A DNA stretch of 64,000 nt from Streptomyces hiroshimensis (lineage in GTDB: Bacteria > Actinomycetota > Actinomycetes > Streptomycetales > Streptomycetaceae). The position numbers and the translations under genes were made by a program. The DNA lies in NCBI RefSeq assembly GCF_014650335.1, contig NZ_BMUT01000003.1, positions 104,549-168,548 of the forward strand, read 5' to 3'. The notes beneath the pieces are model-generated. The model saw only the letters and a list, made by a program, of their open reading frames with translations, made no database searches and had not been told where the DNA came from. This document shows positions 39,093 to 48,091 of the stretch, piece by piece (position 1 is the first letter of the stretch; each line of letters begins with the position of its first letter).

Positions 39093-41246
39093 GTGCATGT
39101 GTTGACCACCAGCGCGTTCGACCTTCCCGACCGCCTCTCCCCCAAGGCCGATCAGGCCTTGATCGGCGGCGACGAGCAGCACTTCGCGGCCATCTCGGAG
39201 AGTCTCGAGCAGTCGATCGCCGAGCTGTCCGCCCGCCTGGAGGCCGAGCGCAAGGCGCCCGGCGGCATCGGCCGGGAGGCGATGGACCGCGACGCGGAGA
39301 TCCACCGCCTGACCGGTCGCCTGCGCACCCTGCGCCGCTTCGGCCTGGACCTGTGCCTGGGGCACTTCGTCCCTGCGGACAGCCCCGAGCCCGTGTACAT
39401 CGGGCGTCTCGGCCTCACCGACAGCACGGGGCGCCGGCTGCTGCTCGACTGGCGCTCCCCCGCGGCCGAGCCGTTCTTCGCGGCGACGCACGCCAACCCG
39501 ATGGGGCTGGCGAGCCGCCGCAGGTACCGCTGGACCCGCGGCCGGATCAGCGACTACTGGGACGAGGTGTTCACCGCCGACGGGCTCGAGGGGCACGCCG
39601 CGCTCGACGACCAGTCCGCCTTCATCGCCAGCCTGGGCAGTAACCGGTCGGCCCGGATGCGCGACGTGCTCGCCACCATCCAGGCCGACCAGGATGCCGT
39701 CATCCGGGCGGGCTCCCGCGGCGCCCTCGTCGTGGACGGCGGTCCGGGTACGGGCAAGACCGTCGTCGCTCTGCACCGCGCCGCCCACCTCCTCTACTCC
39801 GACCCCCGCCTCGGGCACCGCCGGGGCGGCGTGCTCTTCGTCGGCCCGCACCAGCCCTACCTCGCCTACGTCGCGGATGTGCTGCCCAGCCTCGGCGAGG
39901 AGGGCGTGCAGACCTGCACCCTGCGCGACCTCGTCCCCGAGGGAGCCGGAGCAGCGGTCGAGACCGACCCGGGCGTGGCCCTTCTGAAGTCGTCCGCGGA
40001 CATGGTGAAGGCGATCGAACCGGCCGTCAGGTTCTACGAGGAGCCGCCCGCCAAGGGGATGACGGTCACCACCCACTGGTCCGACATCCGGCTGAGCGCC
40101 GACGAATGGGCGGCGGCGTTCGAAGCGGTGGAATCGGGCACTCCACACAATGAGGCGCACGAGCAGATATGGGAGGAGCTGCTCACGATCCTGATCGACA
40201 AGGACGACAGCGACGCCCCGCCCGAGCTGCTCCGCAGGTCGCTGCTGCAGAACCGGGAGCTGATCAGGGCCCTCAACCGGGCCTGGCCGATGCTCGAAGC
40301 GAGTGACCTCGTCGGTGACCTGTGGTCGGTGCCCGCCTACCTGCGCAAGTGCGCTCCGTGGCTCAGCCCCGAGGACGTGCGCACACTGCAGCGCCAGGAC
40401 GCCCAGGCCTGGACGGCGTCCGACCTGCCGCTGCTGGACGCGGCGCGGCAGCGGCTCGGCGACCCGAAGGCGTCCGCGCGCAAGCGCCGGCACGAGGTCT
40501 CCGTCGCCGCCGAGCGTGCGCGCCGGGCCGACGCCATCGCCGGCCTGCTGCAGAACGTCGAGATCGACGAGAGCGAAGGCGCGGTGGGGATGCTGCACGG
40601 AAAGGACCTGCAGGACACCCTGATCGACGAGAGCGCGCTGCCCGGCACCACACCGGACCTGCTCGCCGGCCCCTTCGCGCACATCGTCGTGGACGAGGCC
40701 CAGGAACTGACCGACGCCGAGTGGCAGATGCTGCTGCTCCGCTGCCCGTCCCGGAGCTTCACCATCGTCGGTGACCGCGCCCAGGCCAGGCACGGGTTCA
40801 CGGAGTCGTGGCAGGAACGGCTCGAGCGGGTCGGGCTCGACCGGATCACCTCGGCCTCCCTGAGCGTCAACTACCGCACGCCGGAAGAGGTCATGGCGGA
40901 AGCCGAGCTGGTCATCCGGGCCGAGCTCCCGGACGCCAACGTGCCGACCTCCATCCGCAGCAGCGGCATCCCCGTCACCCACGGATCCGTCGCGGATCTG
41001 GACTCGGTCCTCGGCTCCTGGCTCGCCGAGAACGCCGACGGCATCGCCTGCGTCATCGGCGATCCCACGTTCCGGGCGACGCCCCGCGTCCGGTCGCTGG
41101 CTCCGGAGCTGACGAAGGGACTCGAGTTCGATCTGGTCGTCCTCATCGACCCGGAGAGGTTCGGCGAGGGTATCGAAGGAGCCGTCGACCACTACGTCGC
41201 GATGACCCGGGCGACCCGGCAACTCGTCATCCTCACGAGCTCCTGA
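39093..41246 (+). CDS. helR: HelR, HelD-like RNA polymerase-displacing ATPase (rifamycin resistance)
   Basis: 717 residues, UvrD/Rep-like helicase fold of the HelD family. Walker A GGPGTGKT at about 216-223; Walker B IVVDEAQELTDAEW near 530; helicase motifs SVNYRTPEEV near 591 and YVAMTRATRQLVIL at the end. The N-terminal coiled-coil arm (about 20-85) is predicted to reach into the RNA polymerase secondary channel. HelR in Streptomyces dislodges rifamycins from RNA polymerase. The RAE upstream supports HelR over generic HelD. GTG at 39093 is chosen because AGGAG lies nine bases before it; a GTG two codons later is less well placed. Confidence 0.93.
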   Translation: MHVLTTSAFDLPDRLSPKADQALIGGDEQHFAAISESLEQSIAELSARLEAERKAPGGIGREAMDRDAEIHRLTGRLRTLRRFGLDLCLGHFVPADSPEPVYIGRLGLTDSTGRRLLLDWRSPAAEPFFAATHANPMGLASRRRYRWTRGRISDYWDEVFTADGLEGHAALDDQSAFIASLGSNRSARMRDVLATIQADQDAVIRAGSRGALVVDGGPGTGKTVVALHRAAHLLYSDPRLGHRRGGVLFVGPHQPYLAYVADVLPSLGEEGVQTCTLRDLVPEGAGAAVETDPGVALLKSSADMVKAIEPAVRFYEEPPAKGMTVTTHWSDIRLSADEWAAAFEAVESGTPHNEAHEQIWEELLTILIDKDDSDAPPELLRRSLLQNRELIRALNRAWPMLEASDLVGDLWSVPAYLRKCAPWLSPEDVRTLQRQDAQAWTASDLPLLDAARQRLGDPKASARKRRHEVSVAAERARRADAIAGLLQNVEIDESEGAVGMLHGKDLQDTLIDESALPGTTPDLLAGPFAHIVVDEAQELTDAEWQMLLLRCPSRSFTIVGDRAQARHGFTESWQERLERVGLDRITSASLSVNYRTPEEVMAEAELVIRAELPDANVPTSIRSSGIPVTHGSVADLDSVLGSWLAENADGIACVIGDPTFRATPRVRSLAPELTKGLEFDLVVLIDPERFGEGIEGAVDHYVAMTRATRQLVILTSS

Positions 41247-41374
41247 CGCCGGCCGCGCCCTTGATCTGAGTCATGCCGAGGGGAGACGGCTGCAGCCGAA
41301 CTGCAACTGCAGCCGTACCACGGCGGAACAAGAGGGCCTTGTGCCCCGAGGAGGCACCTCGCAGACTCCCTTGT

Positions 41375-42127
41375 ATGGCACAGCTTCGCGTACGGGACTA
41401 CGAGCGCATACTGGACCTCGTGGTGGCGGTCCTCGGGAACGCCGACCCGGAGGCGACATGGCCGCTGATCACCAGGCACTTGCTGGAAGCCTTCGACTGC
41501 AGCGCGGTGTCCTTCGCCGGCCTTTACACCACTGAACGCGTCCTTCGGACGGAAGCCTGGGCACCGGAATCCCAAGGCCCCATGGTCCTCGAGCTCGCCG
41601 AACGCCACGACACCCCGGCTCAGCACCCCTTGGCCCTCCACGTGGCGTCCGGCGGCACGTGCCCGGTCATCATGAGCCGCATCAGCGAGAGGTGGCGGCA
41701 TTCCGAGTGGCACGACTCGGCCCGTGATCACGGGGGTGGGGAGCAGCTCGGCCTGCCCACCCCCGGCGACCCGCAGGCGTTGCGCGCCCTCATCCTGGGA
41801 CGGGAGGACGAGTTCACCGAACGCGACCTCGCCTTGGCGGCCCGTATCCAGCCCCTGCTCCTCACCGCCGACAGCCACACCCGCGAGCTCCGCCGTCTCC
41901 ACGCCGCCGTGCCGCTCCCCGCTCCCGCCGCGCACGACCTGACGCCGCGCGAGCTGACGGTGCTGGGTCTGCTGACGGAGGGCCTGACGGCCGAGGGCAT
42001 CGCCCGCCGTCTGCTCATCTCCCCGCATACGGTCAACCGCCACCTGGAGAAGGTCTACCGGAAGCTCGGCACCAACAACCGGGTGTCCACCGTACTGCTG
42101 GCGAAGCGGTCGGGGCTGGTGCCGTGA
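41375..42127 (+). CDS. LuxR-family regulator with N-terminal sensory domain
   Basis: 250 residues. Residues 1-175 look like a GAF-type sensor domain (FDCSAVSFAGLYTTERVL). Residues about 187-250 are a LuxR helix-turn-helix: DLTPRELTVLGLLTEGLTAEGIARRL, with recognition region SPHTVNRHLEKVYRKLG. The ATG at 41375 has no close ribosome site (GAGGAGG is 20 bases away), so a leaderless transcript or another start is possible. It follows helR by 128 bp; a link to rifamycin response is only positional. Confidence 0.8.
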   Translation: MAQLRVRDYERILDLVVAVLGNADPEATWPLITRHLLEAFDCSAVSFAGLYTTERVLRTEAWAPESQGPMVLELAERHDTPAQHPLALHVASGGTCPVIMSRISERWRHSEWHDSARDHGGGEQLGLPTPGDPQALRALILGREDEFTERDLALAARIQPLLLTADSHTRELRRLHAAVPLPAPAAHDLTPRELTVLGLLTEGLTAEGIARRLLISPHTVNRHLEKVYRKLGTNNRVSTVLLAKRSGLVP

Positions 42128-42158
42128 GTGGCAGTCCTCCCCATGACGCCGGGAGGCC

Positions 42159-42213
42159 GGTCAGACGAACGGAGCAGACAAACGGGTCCAGCGAACGGGT
42201 CAGACGAACGGAG
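42159..42213. repeat. Duplicated 16-bp segment at a convergent gene junction
   Basis: GGTCAGACGAACGGAG occurs at 42159-42174 and 42198-42213; the second copy includes the last codons and stop of the flavin monooxygenase gene. Between them are further ACGGGTC copies. It looks like a small local duplication. Confidence 0.6.
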
Positions 42214-43435
42214 TGATCCGCTCCTCGACCCCGAGCAGCACCTTCCCGTAGATCTCCATGCCCACCGCGGGCGTGGACGCCGCGTGCCGGCCGGCCACGC
42301 TCGCGTCGCGCCAGATCCGCTGCAGCGCGTTGACGTCCGCGAAGGATCCGGCGCCGTGCACATTGAGCAGGGTGTTGATGGCGGACATGAGGTTGTCGAC
42401 GGCGTGCCCGGTGTCGGCGCGCACCCGCGCCCTGGTCAGCAGGTCGAGATCGTCGCCCTGCGCCGCGGCCGTGTCGAGGTCGGCGGCGGCCCGGTGCGCG
42501 TGCAGATGAGCGGTGTCGATCTTCATGGCGGCCTCGGCGACCTGTAGCTGGACGCCGACCGACGCCGCCTGGGTCTCGTAGTACGTGTACGAGATCGGCT
42601 TGGTCGCGGCCTTCTCGGTGACGAGCTTCAGTGCGGCGCGCCCCAGGCCGAGCTGGGGTCCGGCCAGGCCCACGGCCAGGAGCGGGGCGAACGCGGTGCG
42701 GAACAGACCGGTCGGGCCGTGGTCGGCGGGGACGTCGCCCTCGATGGCGCTCGGCACGGACATCACCCGGTGCTCGGGCACGAAGACGTCCTCGGCGATC
42801 AGGCAGTTGCTGGCGGTGCCGCGCAGCCCGGCGACGAACCAGGTGTCCTCCAGCGTCAGGTCGGACCGCGGCACCAGGGCCATCGCCTGGTCGACCACCT
42901 CGCCGTTCTCGTCGGTGAGGGGCATGCCGAGGATGGCCCACGAGGAGTGCGAGGAGCCGGAGTTGTAGTACCAGCGTCCGGACATCCGCCAGCCGCCCTC
43001 GACCTTGCTGCTGGTGGCGGTCGGGCTGAACACCCCGGTGACCCGGGCGTCGGGGCCGGCGCCGAAGACCTCCTCCTGCGCCTGCTCGGGGAAGAGCGCG
43101 GCGAGCCAGTTGCAGGTGTTGACCACGGCGGCCACCCAGCCCGTCGAGCCGTCGCCCTCGGCTATCGCGGCCGTCACGTCGAGCAGGGTGCGTACATCGC
43201 TCTCGTAGCCCCCGAAGCGCCGCGGCACGGTCAGCTTGAACAGCCCGGCCTGCGCCAGCGCGTCGATCACTTCGTCGGTCACCTGCCGGTCCGCGTCGAT
43301 CCGGGCGGCGTGTTCGCGCAGCAGCGGCTGCAGCGCCTCCGCCCGCGCCACGAGCTCGGCACGGGACGGGCCCTGGGCGGGGACGCGGACAGACGGGACG
43401 GCGGACGGCACGGAACGGGAATGCATGGTGGTCAT
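42200..43435 (-). CDS. Flavin-dependent monooxygenase, acyl-CoA dehydrogenase fold (oxygenase component)
   Basis: 411 residues, acyl-CoA dehydrogenase-like group D flavin monooxygenase, as in HsaA/HpaB-type two-component systems. Landmarks are FKLTVPRRFGGYESD (about 65-79), WYYNSGSSHSSW (about 150-161) and a C-terminal helical domain ending RDASVAGRHAAST...GKVLLG. The enzyme uses reduced flavin from a partner reductase to oxygenate an aromatic or other substrate. The ATG at 43435 has AGGAG eight bases upstream. The reductase gene lies 20 bp upstream on the same strand. Substrate not determinable. Confidence 0.88.
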   Translation of the reverse strand: MTTMHSRSVPSAVPSVRVPAQGPSRAELVARAEALQPLLREHAARIDADRQVTDEVIDALAQAGLFKLTVPRRFGGYESDVRTLLDVTAAIAEGDGSTGWVAAVVNTCNWLAALFPEQAQEEVFGAGPDARVTGVFSPTATSSKVEGGWRMSGRWYYNSGSSHSSWAILGMPLTDENGEVVDQAMALVPRSDLTLEDTWFVAGLRGTASNCLIAEDVFVPEHRVMSVPSAIEGDVPADHGPTGLFRTAFAPLLAVGLAGPQLGLGRAALKLVTEKAATKPISYTYYETQAASVGVQLQVAEAAMKIDTAHLHAHRAAADLDTAAAQGDDLDLLTRARVRADTGHAVDNLMSAINTLLNVHGAGSFADVNALQRIWRDASVAGRHAASTPAVGMEIYGKVLLGVEERITPFV

Positions 43436-43455
43436 CTGAATCTCCTGACTGAGGT

Positions 43456-43938
43456 TCACCGCGCGAACGCGGAGTGGGTGCCGAAGGTGCGGTGGCTGTA
43501 GACGAGAGGTGCGGCCTTGGCCGTACGGACGTGTGCGACGTCGCCGAGGAGCAGCAGGTGGTCGCCGCCCTCGATCGCCGAGCGGAGCTCGCACACGAGC
43601 CAGCCCGGTGCGCCGGTCAGCCGCGGCAGCCCGTGGTCGTCAGTCCAGGGCACCCCGGACGCGGCGAAGCGGTCGGGCACGCGGCGGGCGAAGGTCCTGG
43701 CCAGCTCGTCCTGGTCGCGGCCCAGCACGTTCACTCCGAACCGCCCGGTCGCGAGGATGCGTGCGAGGACGGCGGAAGAACGGTCCAGCGCCACCGAAAC
43801 CATCGCGGGGCGGAGCGACAGCGAGGTGAAGGCGCTGACCGTGACCCCGTACGGGACCTCGTCCTCGGTGGCCGTCACGATCGTCACCGGGGCACAGACC
43901 CCGGCCATCGCGTCGCGGAAGTCCTGCTCGATCATCAT
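43456..43938 (-). CDS. Flavin reductase, partner of the monooxygenase
   Basis: 160 residues, HpaC/HsaB-type flavin reductase domain: APVTIVTATEDEVPYGVTVSAFTSLSL (split about 16-42), NVLGRDQDELARTFA and a C-terminal GDHLLLLGDVAHVR. Reduces FMN or FAD with NAD(P)H to feed the oxygenase encoded 20 bp downstream. Two ATG codons in tandem; GGGGAG precedes the first. The perfect palindrome 43952-43969 sits directly upstream of this ribosome site, so it should block transcription when occupied. Confidence 0.9.
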   Translation of the reverse strand: MMIEQDFRDAMAGVCAPVTIVTATEDEVPYGVTVSAFTSLSLRPAMVSVALDRSSAVLARILATGRFGVNVLGRDQDELARTFARRVPDRFAASGVPWTDDHGLPRLTGAPGWLVCELRSAIEGGDHLLLLGDVAHVRTAKAAPLVYSHRTFGTHSAFAR

Positions 43939-43951
43939 GCCCGCTCCCCTC

Positions 43952-43969
43952 TAATCATCATGATGATTA
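43952..43969. promoter_or_regulatory. Perfect 18-bp palindrome, operator between flavin operon and GntR gene
   Basis: TAATCATCATGATGATTA is fully self-complementary and A/T-rich in a GC-rich genome. It ends 14 bp upstream of the reductase start, in the interval shared with the divergent GntR-type regulator, which is the natural candidate to bind it. Confidence 0.75.
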
Positions 43970-44087
43970 CGGTGATCATGCACGCGGTTTACGAAAGGCG
44001 TCAAGAGGTGCGATGCTATTCGTCATAATCAATTCCGGTGGGTTGTCGAGGACCGGTCGTCGAGGACCGAGGGACCGAGGAGGCGCT

Positions 44088-44870
44088 GTGGGAACCGCAG
44101 ACCATCGCACAGGCGGGCGCGACATGAGCCACGCGCGTGACAGCACCGAACCCCCCGCCCTGCGCCGCGACGACTGGGAGCGCCCCTCGTCGGCCTCCCG
44201 CGCCGAGATGGCCGCCGAGCGCATCGCCGAACGCATCACCCGCACCGAGGCGGGCGCCCGCCTCGGCACCAAGGACGAACTGCGCACCGAATGCGGAGTG
44301 TCCGTCGGCACCTTCAACGAGGCTCTGCGTCTCCTCCAGGCGCGCGGCCTGGTCACCGTTCGCCCCGGCCCCGGCGGCGGGCTCTTCGCCGCCCAACCGC
44401 CCCCCGCCAGACGTCTGGACGCCTGGCCCCAGGCCCTGGACGCGCAGCACCCCGACGAGGCCCTGCGCATCCGCGACGCCCTCGACCCCCTGCTCGTCGA
44501 GGACGCCTTGTGGCACGCCTCCCCCGCCGACGTCGCCGAGTTGCGGCCGCACCTGGCCGCCCTGGCCGAGGCGGCCGGCGCCGCCGACCCGGCCGCCTTC
44601 GCTCACGCCGACCGGCTGCTGCGCACCCGCCTCGCCGCCCTCAGCCCCAGCACCCTGCTGCGTTCGCTGTACGACGGCCTGCTGACGATCGCCGAACTCG
44701 CCGAGCCCGACGCCACCCCCGAAACCCTTCACGCCCGGCACGACCGCCACGCCGCCCTCATCGACGCCCTCGACACCCGCGACCGCGACCGGGCCCTGCG
44801 CCTGGTGGCCCTCCCCGCCGGCACGCCGGAAACGGGAGGGGCTCCGGGAACGGGAGGGGCTCGGGTGTGA
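44088..44870 (+). CDS. GntR/FadR-family transcriptional regulator (FCD domain)
   Basis: 260 residues. A winged helix-turn-helix (about 35-85) contains LGTKDELRTECGVSVGTFNEAL and RGLVTVRPGPGGG. The C-terminal half is an all-helical FCD-type ligand domain with RIRDALDPLLVEDAL and conserved His residues. The GTG at 44088 has GAGGAGG five bases upstream; the ATG at 44124 is weaker. Divergent from the flavin monooxygenase operon, so probably its repressor, relieved by the substrate. The C-terminus is a Gly/Thr repeat. Confidence 0.85.
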   Translation: MGTADHRTGGRDMSHARDSTEPPALRRDDWERPSSASRAEMAAERIAERITRTEAGARLGTKDELRTECGVSVGTFNEALRLLQARGLVTVRPGPGGGLFAAQPPPARRLDAWPQALDAQHPDEALRIRDALDPLLVEDALWHASPADVAELRPHLAALAEAAGAADPAAFAHADRLLRTRLAALSPSTLLRSLYDGLLTIAELAEPDATPETLHARHDRHAALIDALDTRDRDRALRLVALPAGTPETGGAPGTGGARV

Positions 44871-44894
44871 GATCACGCCTCCCGGGAATGACTG

Positions 44895-44925
44895 CGGGCC
44901 GGCCGCCTTTCCGGCGGCCGGCCCG
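44895..44925. terminator. Bidirectional hairpin terminator
   Basis: Perfect 13-bp arms CGGGCCGGCCGCC (44895-44907) and GGCGGCCGGCCCG (44913-44925), five-base loop, midway between the convergent GntR and CopD-like genes. Confidence 0.85.
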
Positions 44926-44957
44926 TTGCGGTGCCACGCGCGTGACGCTGCCCCTCG

Positions 44958-46130
44958 TCAGGCCGTGGCCGCGGCCAGGACCTCGCGCCGGGAGAGCGCC
45001 TCGGACGTCTTGACCGTGGCGTAGAACGAAGCCGCCAGGGTGAGGGCCAGTACGGCGCCCACGGCGAAGATGCTGCCGTTCGCGACGGGCGGAGGGCTGC
45101 CGGCCTCGGAGCGGGCGGAGCCGCTGAGGAAGGGGACGACGGCCAGGACGGCGAGGCCGAGGACGACCTCGGCCCAGACCACCTTCGGGAAGTGCTCCAG
45201 CGTCAGACGCAGGAGGGAGGCCGTGGAATTCGCGCGGCGGGCCTGAGCGATGCGCGGCATCAGCCAGAACTGGTTGACGCCGCCGGCCGCGACCATGGCA
45301 AGGGTCAACACGATCTTGAGGAGGAGGAACAGGCCGTAGGTGGTCGTCCACAGCTGCCCGATCGAGCCGACGTGCTTCCAGCTCATCCAGAGGCCGGAGA
45401 TCAGCACCGCGCCGACGCAGACCAAGGCGACGAGACTGAAGCGACGCCAGAGGTCGGCCCACAGAACGCCGGCGTTCTCACTCAGCCGCCCGCGGGTGCC
45501 GGCGAGGACGGCGAGCAGGGCCAGACCGCCGACCCACACCGTGCCACCGATGATGTGGGCCTGGCTGAACAGGATGTCGAGCACCTTGTCGGTGTTCTTC
45601 GGCGCGGTGGCCGGTATCGCCGCGGTGAGCGACACCGCGAGCGAGAGGGGCAGGGCGGTCAGCGCGAGAGTGTTCAGGTGACGGCGCACCCGCGGGACGA
45701 ACAGCGCGATCAGCGCGGCGGACGCCAGGACCAGGACGGTGTTCTGGACCAGGTAGATCGTGCCCTGCGCCACCCATGCCCCCTTCGCCGCCGGAGCCTG
45801 GAGGAAATGCCAGATCCGCCCGGGCGCGAGGGCGTCACCGAAGGGCGTCCCCTTGCCTGCTCGGGCCACGCGGGCGGCGAGCTGGAAATATCCGGCCACT
45901 AGCAGGACGATCCCGGCCCAAGCGAGATATCCGGCCATCCGGCGGCGCATGGCAGCGGCATCGCCGCGCTCGCTCTCCGTGGCACGAAGCGCCGGGCGGA
46001 CTGCCGCCGCGTATGTCACCGTGGCGCCGATGGCCGCGGACAGGCCAATGAAATAGCCGGATTTAGTGAGAATTCTCCAGATCGGAGGCATGGCATAGCC
46101 GGCCGAGTCGGCCAGATGAACGAGGGTCAT
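44958..46130 (-). CDS. CopD-family (copper resistance D-like) membrane protein under an iron box
   Basis: 390 residues with about eight or nine membrane segments. The CopD/YcnJ-type core includes FSQAHIIGGTVWVGGLALLAV (split about 195-215), FSLVALVCVGAVLISGLW near 238 and GGVNQFWLMPRI near 295, with conserved His residues inside the membrane. CopD proteins are linked to copper uptake across the inner membrane. The periplasmic CopC partner domain is absent. The ATG at 46130 has no ribosome site; an IdeR/DmdR-type iron box lies 4-20 bases upstream, suggesting a leaderless, iron-repressed transcript. Confidence 0.85.
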   Translation of the reverse strand: MTLVHLADSAGYAMPPIWRILTKSGYFIGLSAAIGATVTYAAAVRPALRATESERGDAAAMRRRMAGYLAWAGIVLLVAGYFQLAARVARAGKGTPFGDALAPGRIWHFLQAPAAKGAWVAQGTIYLVQNTVLVLASAALIALFVPRVRRHLNTLALTALPLSLAVSLTAAIPATAPKNTDKVLDILFSQAHIIGGTVWVGGLALLAVLAGTRGRLSENAGVLWADLWRRFSLVALVCVGAVLISGLWMSWKHVGSIGQLWTTTYGLFLLLKIVLTLAMVAAGGVNQFWLMPRIAQARRANSTASLLRLTLEHFPKVVWAEVVLGLAVLAVVPFLSGSARSEAGSPPPVANGSIFAVGAVLALTLAASFYATVKTSEALSRREVLAAATA

Positions 46131-46133
46131 GGC

Positions 46134-46150
46134 AGGTAAGGCTAACCTAA
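46134..46150 (-). promoter_or_regulatory. Iron box (IdeR/DmdR1-type)
   Basis: On the minus strand the sequence reads TTAGGTTAGCCTTACCT, matching the actinobacterial iron-box consensus TTAGGTTAGGCTCACCTAA at all but two of its 17 positions. It overlaps where the promoter and leader of the CopD-like gene must be. Confidence 0.7.
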
Positions 46151-46234
46151 AGTCGCCAGTGATCCGCTACAGCTCGAACGAAGATCAACCCATCCGATAT
46201 TGGCCGGATTTCAGCCGGACGCCGTACGGTTCGC

Positions 46235-47045
46235 TCACTCCTGGGAACGGCCGAGGGTCTCCACGGGGGTCGCGCCGGGTCGGGTCCACTGCGGCACGGG
46301 CCGGCTGGTCGGGCCCCAGGTGGCGACGCCGTCGGCGTCCGAGCGCCAGTACCAGCAGGCCTGGCGGCCCTCGGACGGGTACCCCTCGCGGACATTGCCG
46401 ATCACGGGCCAACCTTCGGGGTTGTCCTCCCATGCCTCGCCGCGGCCGTAGGGCGTCATGTCGAGCAGACCGAGGGACCCGTTGACCCGCTCGTTGCCAC
46501 GGCCCGTCGTGGAGTAGGTGAGGAACACGCGGTCGCCGTCACGCAGGAAGCAGACGATGTGCCCCATTTCTCCCGCCGATCGGCGCCTCCACACCCCGCA
46601 CCGAGTACCAGGGCTGGGTGTATCCCATGAACTCGACGTAGCGAGCCACCTCGTCCCACGGGCCCGAGGTCAGGACGGCGAACGAGACGCCCCGGGCGTT
46701 GAGGTAGACGGCGTCCTTCACGTGCCAGGCCGTGGTGGTGCAGCCCTCGCACTGCCCCTGGTGCGGCGCGCCGTCGTACCACATGTGCTGGTAGACCACG
46801 AGCTCGTCGCGCCCCTGGAACAGGTCGAGGAACGGGACCGGTCCGTCGGCGCCGGTGACCTCGACCGTGCCGTCGAGCTCGACCATCGGCAGCCGCCGCC
46901 GGGCCGCGGCGATCGCGTCGCCCTCATGGGTGTGCGCCTTCTCGCGGACCAGCAGCTCCTCGCGCGCCGCCTGCCAGGTGGCCAGGTCGACGACCGGCGG
47001 CTTACCGGGGAGGTCGCTGCTCGCATTGCCGGGCGCGGTCGTCAT
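46235..47045 (-). pseudogene. DUF899-family thioredoxin-like protein, interrupted by a 1-bp frameshift
   Basis: The N-terminal part (from the ATG at 47045, GGAGGA upstream) contains family blocks DGPVPFLDLFQGRDELVVYQHM and CEGCTTTAWHVKD (the CxxC-like site), then AVLTSGPWDEVARYVEF. It ends in YSVRGVEAPIGG followed by nonsense. The rest continues in another frame as EMGHIVCFLRDGDRVFLTY and LLDMTPYGRGEAWEDNPEGW, to 46235. Deleting one A at about 46571 joins GG to EMGH and restores a 269-residue family member. Either a recent inactivation or a sequence error in a homopolymer. Confidence 0.8.
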
Positions 47046-47214
47046 GGCGTCCTCCGTGGTGTCGCGTGCCAGGCAACGTCGTACCACGTCACTGCGACGC
47101 TCACCGGAACAGACGCGCGAGACGGCCGGAAGCCATCACCGGCGTGGTGTGCAGGACCGTCGCCGGGCGCCCGCCCATGTCACGCTCGACGTGCCAGCAG
47201 ACAAGGGGAACACC

Positions 47215-47862
47215 ATGTACGGCACCCGCAGGACCCGTAGCACCCGCATCCGCGCCGCCCTGTTCACCGCCCCGCTCGTCGCCATCGGCATCCTCGGCAC
47301 CGCCGCCGCGCCGGCCGGGGCCGCCACCTCCCGCCCCGCCAAGCCCCTCACCTGCCGCGGGGAGGGCGTCGACCGCGACGCCCTCGTCCGCCACCGGGCC
47401 GAGACCGTGATCGACGCTCCGCTGCGCACCGTCTGGAAGCTGCAGACCGACGTGGAGCGCTGGCCGTCCTGGCACGGCGCCGTCACGACTGCGGAGCGCC
47501 TCGACCACGGCCCGTTCCGCAAGGGTTCGGTGTTCCGGTGGACGTCCCCGGTACCGCCCAACCCCACGACTCCCGCCACCCGCCTGGACATCACCTCGAC
47601 CGTCGAGCAGCTCAGGCGCGACTCCTGCATCCGCTGGACCGGCCCCGCAGTCGGCGAAGGACTGCGCATCGACGGCGTCCACGTATGGAACTTCACCAAG
47701 GTCAAGGGCGGCGTCCGGGTGAGCACCGAAGAGACCCACACCGGCGCCGAGGTCGAAGCCGACGTTCCCACCGCGACGGAGATCCTCCGCCAAGGCCTCG
47801 AAGCATGGCTGCGCGACCTCAAGGCCGCCGCCGAAGCCCCCGCTCACCACCGGCCGCACTGA
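47215..47862 (+). CDS. Exported SRPBCC-domain (polyketide cyclase/START-like) protein
   Basis: 215 residues. A signal peptide (residues 1-37: Arg-rich start, hydrophobic core, cleavage after PAGA-A) precedes a START-like domain: RHRAETVIDAPLRTVWKLQTDV, WPSWHGAVTTAERL and a C-terminal amphipathic helix. The fold makes a ligand-binding cavity; an exported copy may carry or modify a small hydrophobic molecule outside the membrane. ATG with AAGGGG upstream. Divergent from the broken DUF899 gene. Confidence 0.85.
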   Translation: MYGTRRTRSTRIRAALFTAPLVAIGILGTAAAPAGAATSRPAKPLTCRGEGVDRDALVRHRAETVIDAPLRTVWKLQTDVERWPSWHGAVTTAERLDHGPFRKGSVFRWTSPVPPNPTTPATRLDITSTVEQLRRDSCIRWTGPAVGEGLRIDGVHVWNFTKVKGGVRVSTEETHTGAEVEADVPTATEILRQGLEAWLRDLKAAAEAPAHHRPH

Positions 47863-48091
47863 ACATACCGACAGCAGCGCTTTCCGGACGCACGAAAAGG
47901 GCTCACCGGTCAGATTGCCGACGGTTTCGGAAAACCCTTTCCCTCCCACGCCCACCCGGTTTGCGCCCTTGCTGGTCAGCGGCAGGCGGGCACCCGTCCG
48001 AGGGCGGGACAGCACTCCTCTGAATTGGCGTCAACAGCCCCTGCTCCACTAGACTTTACGCACACACCAGCACCAAGGAGAGGCGCCGTCC

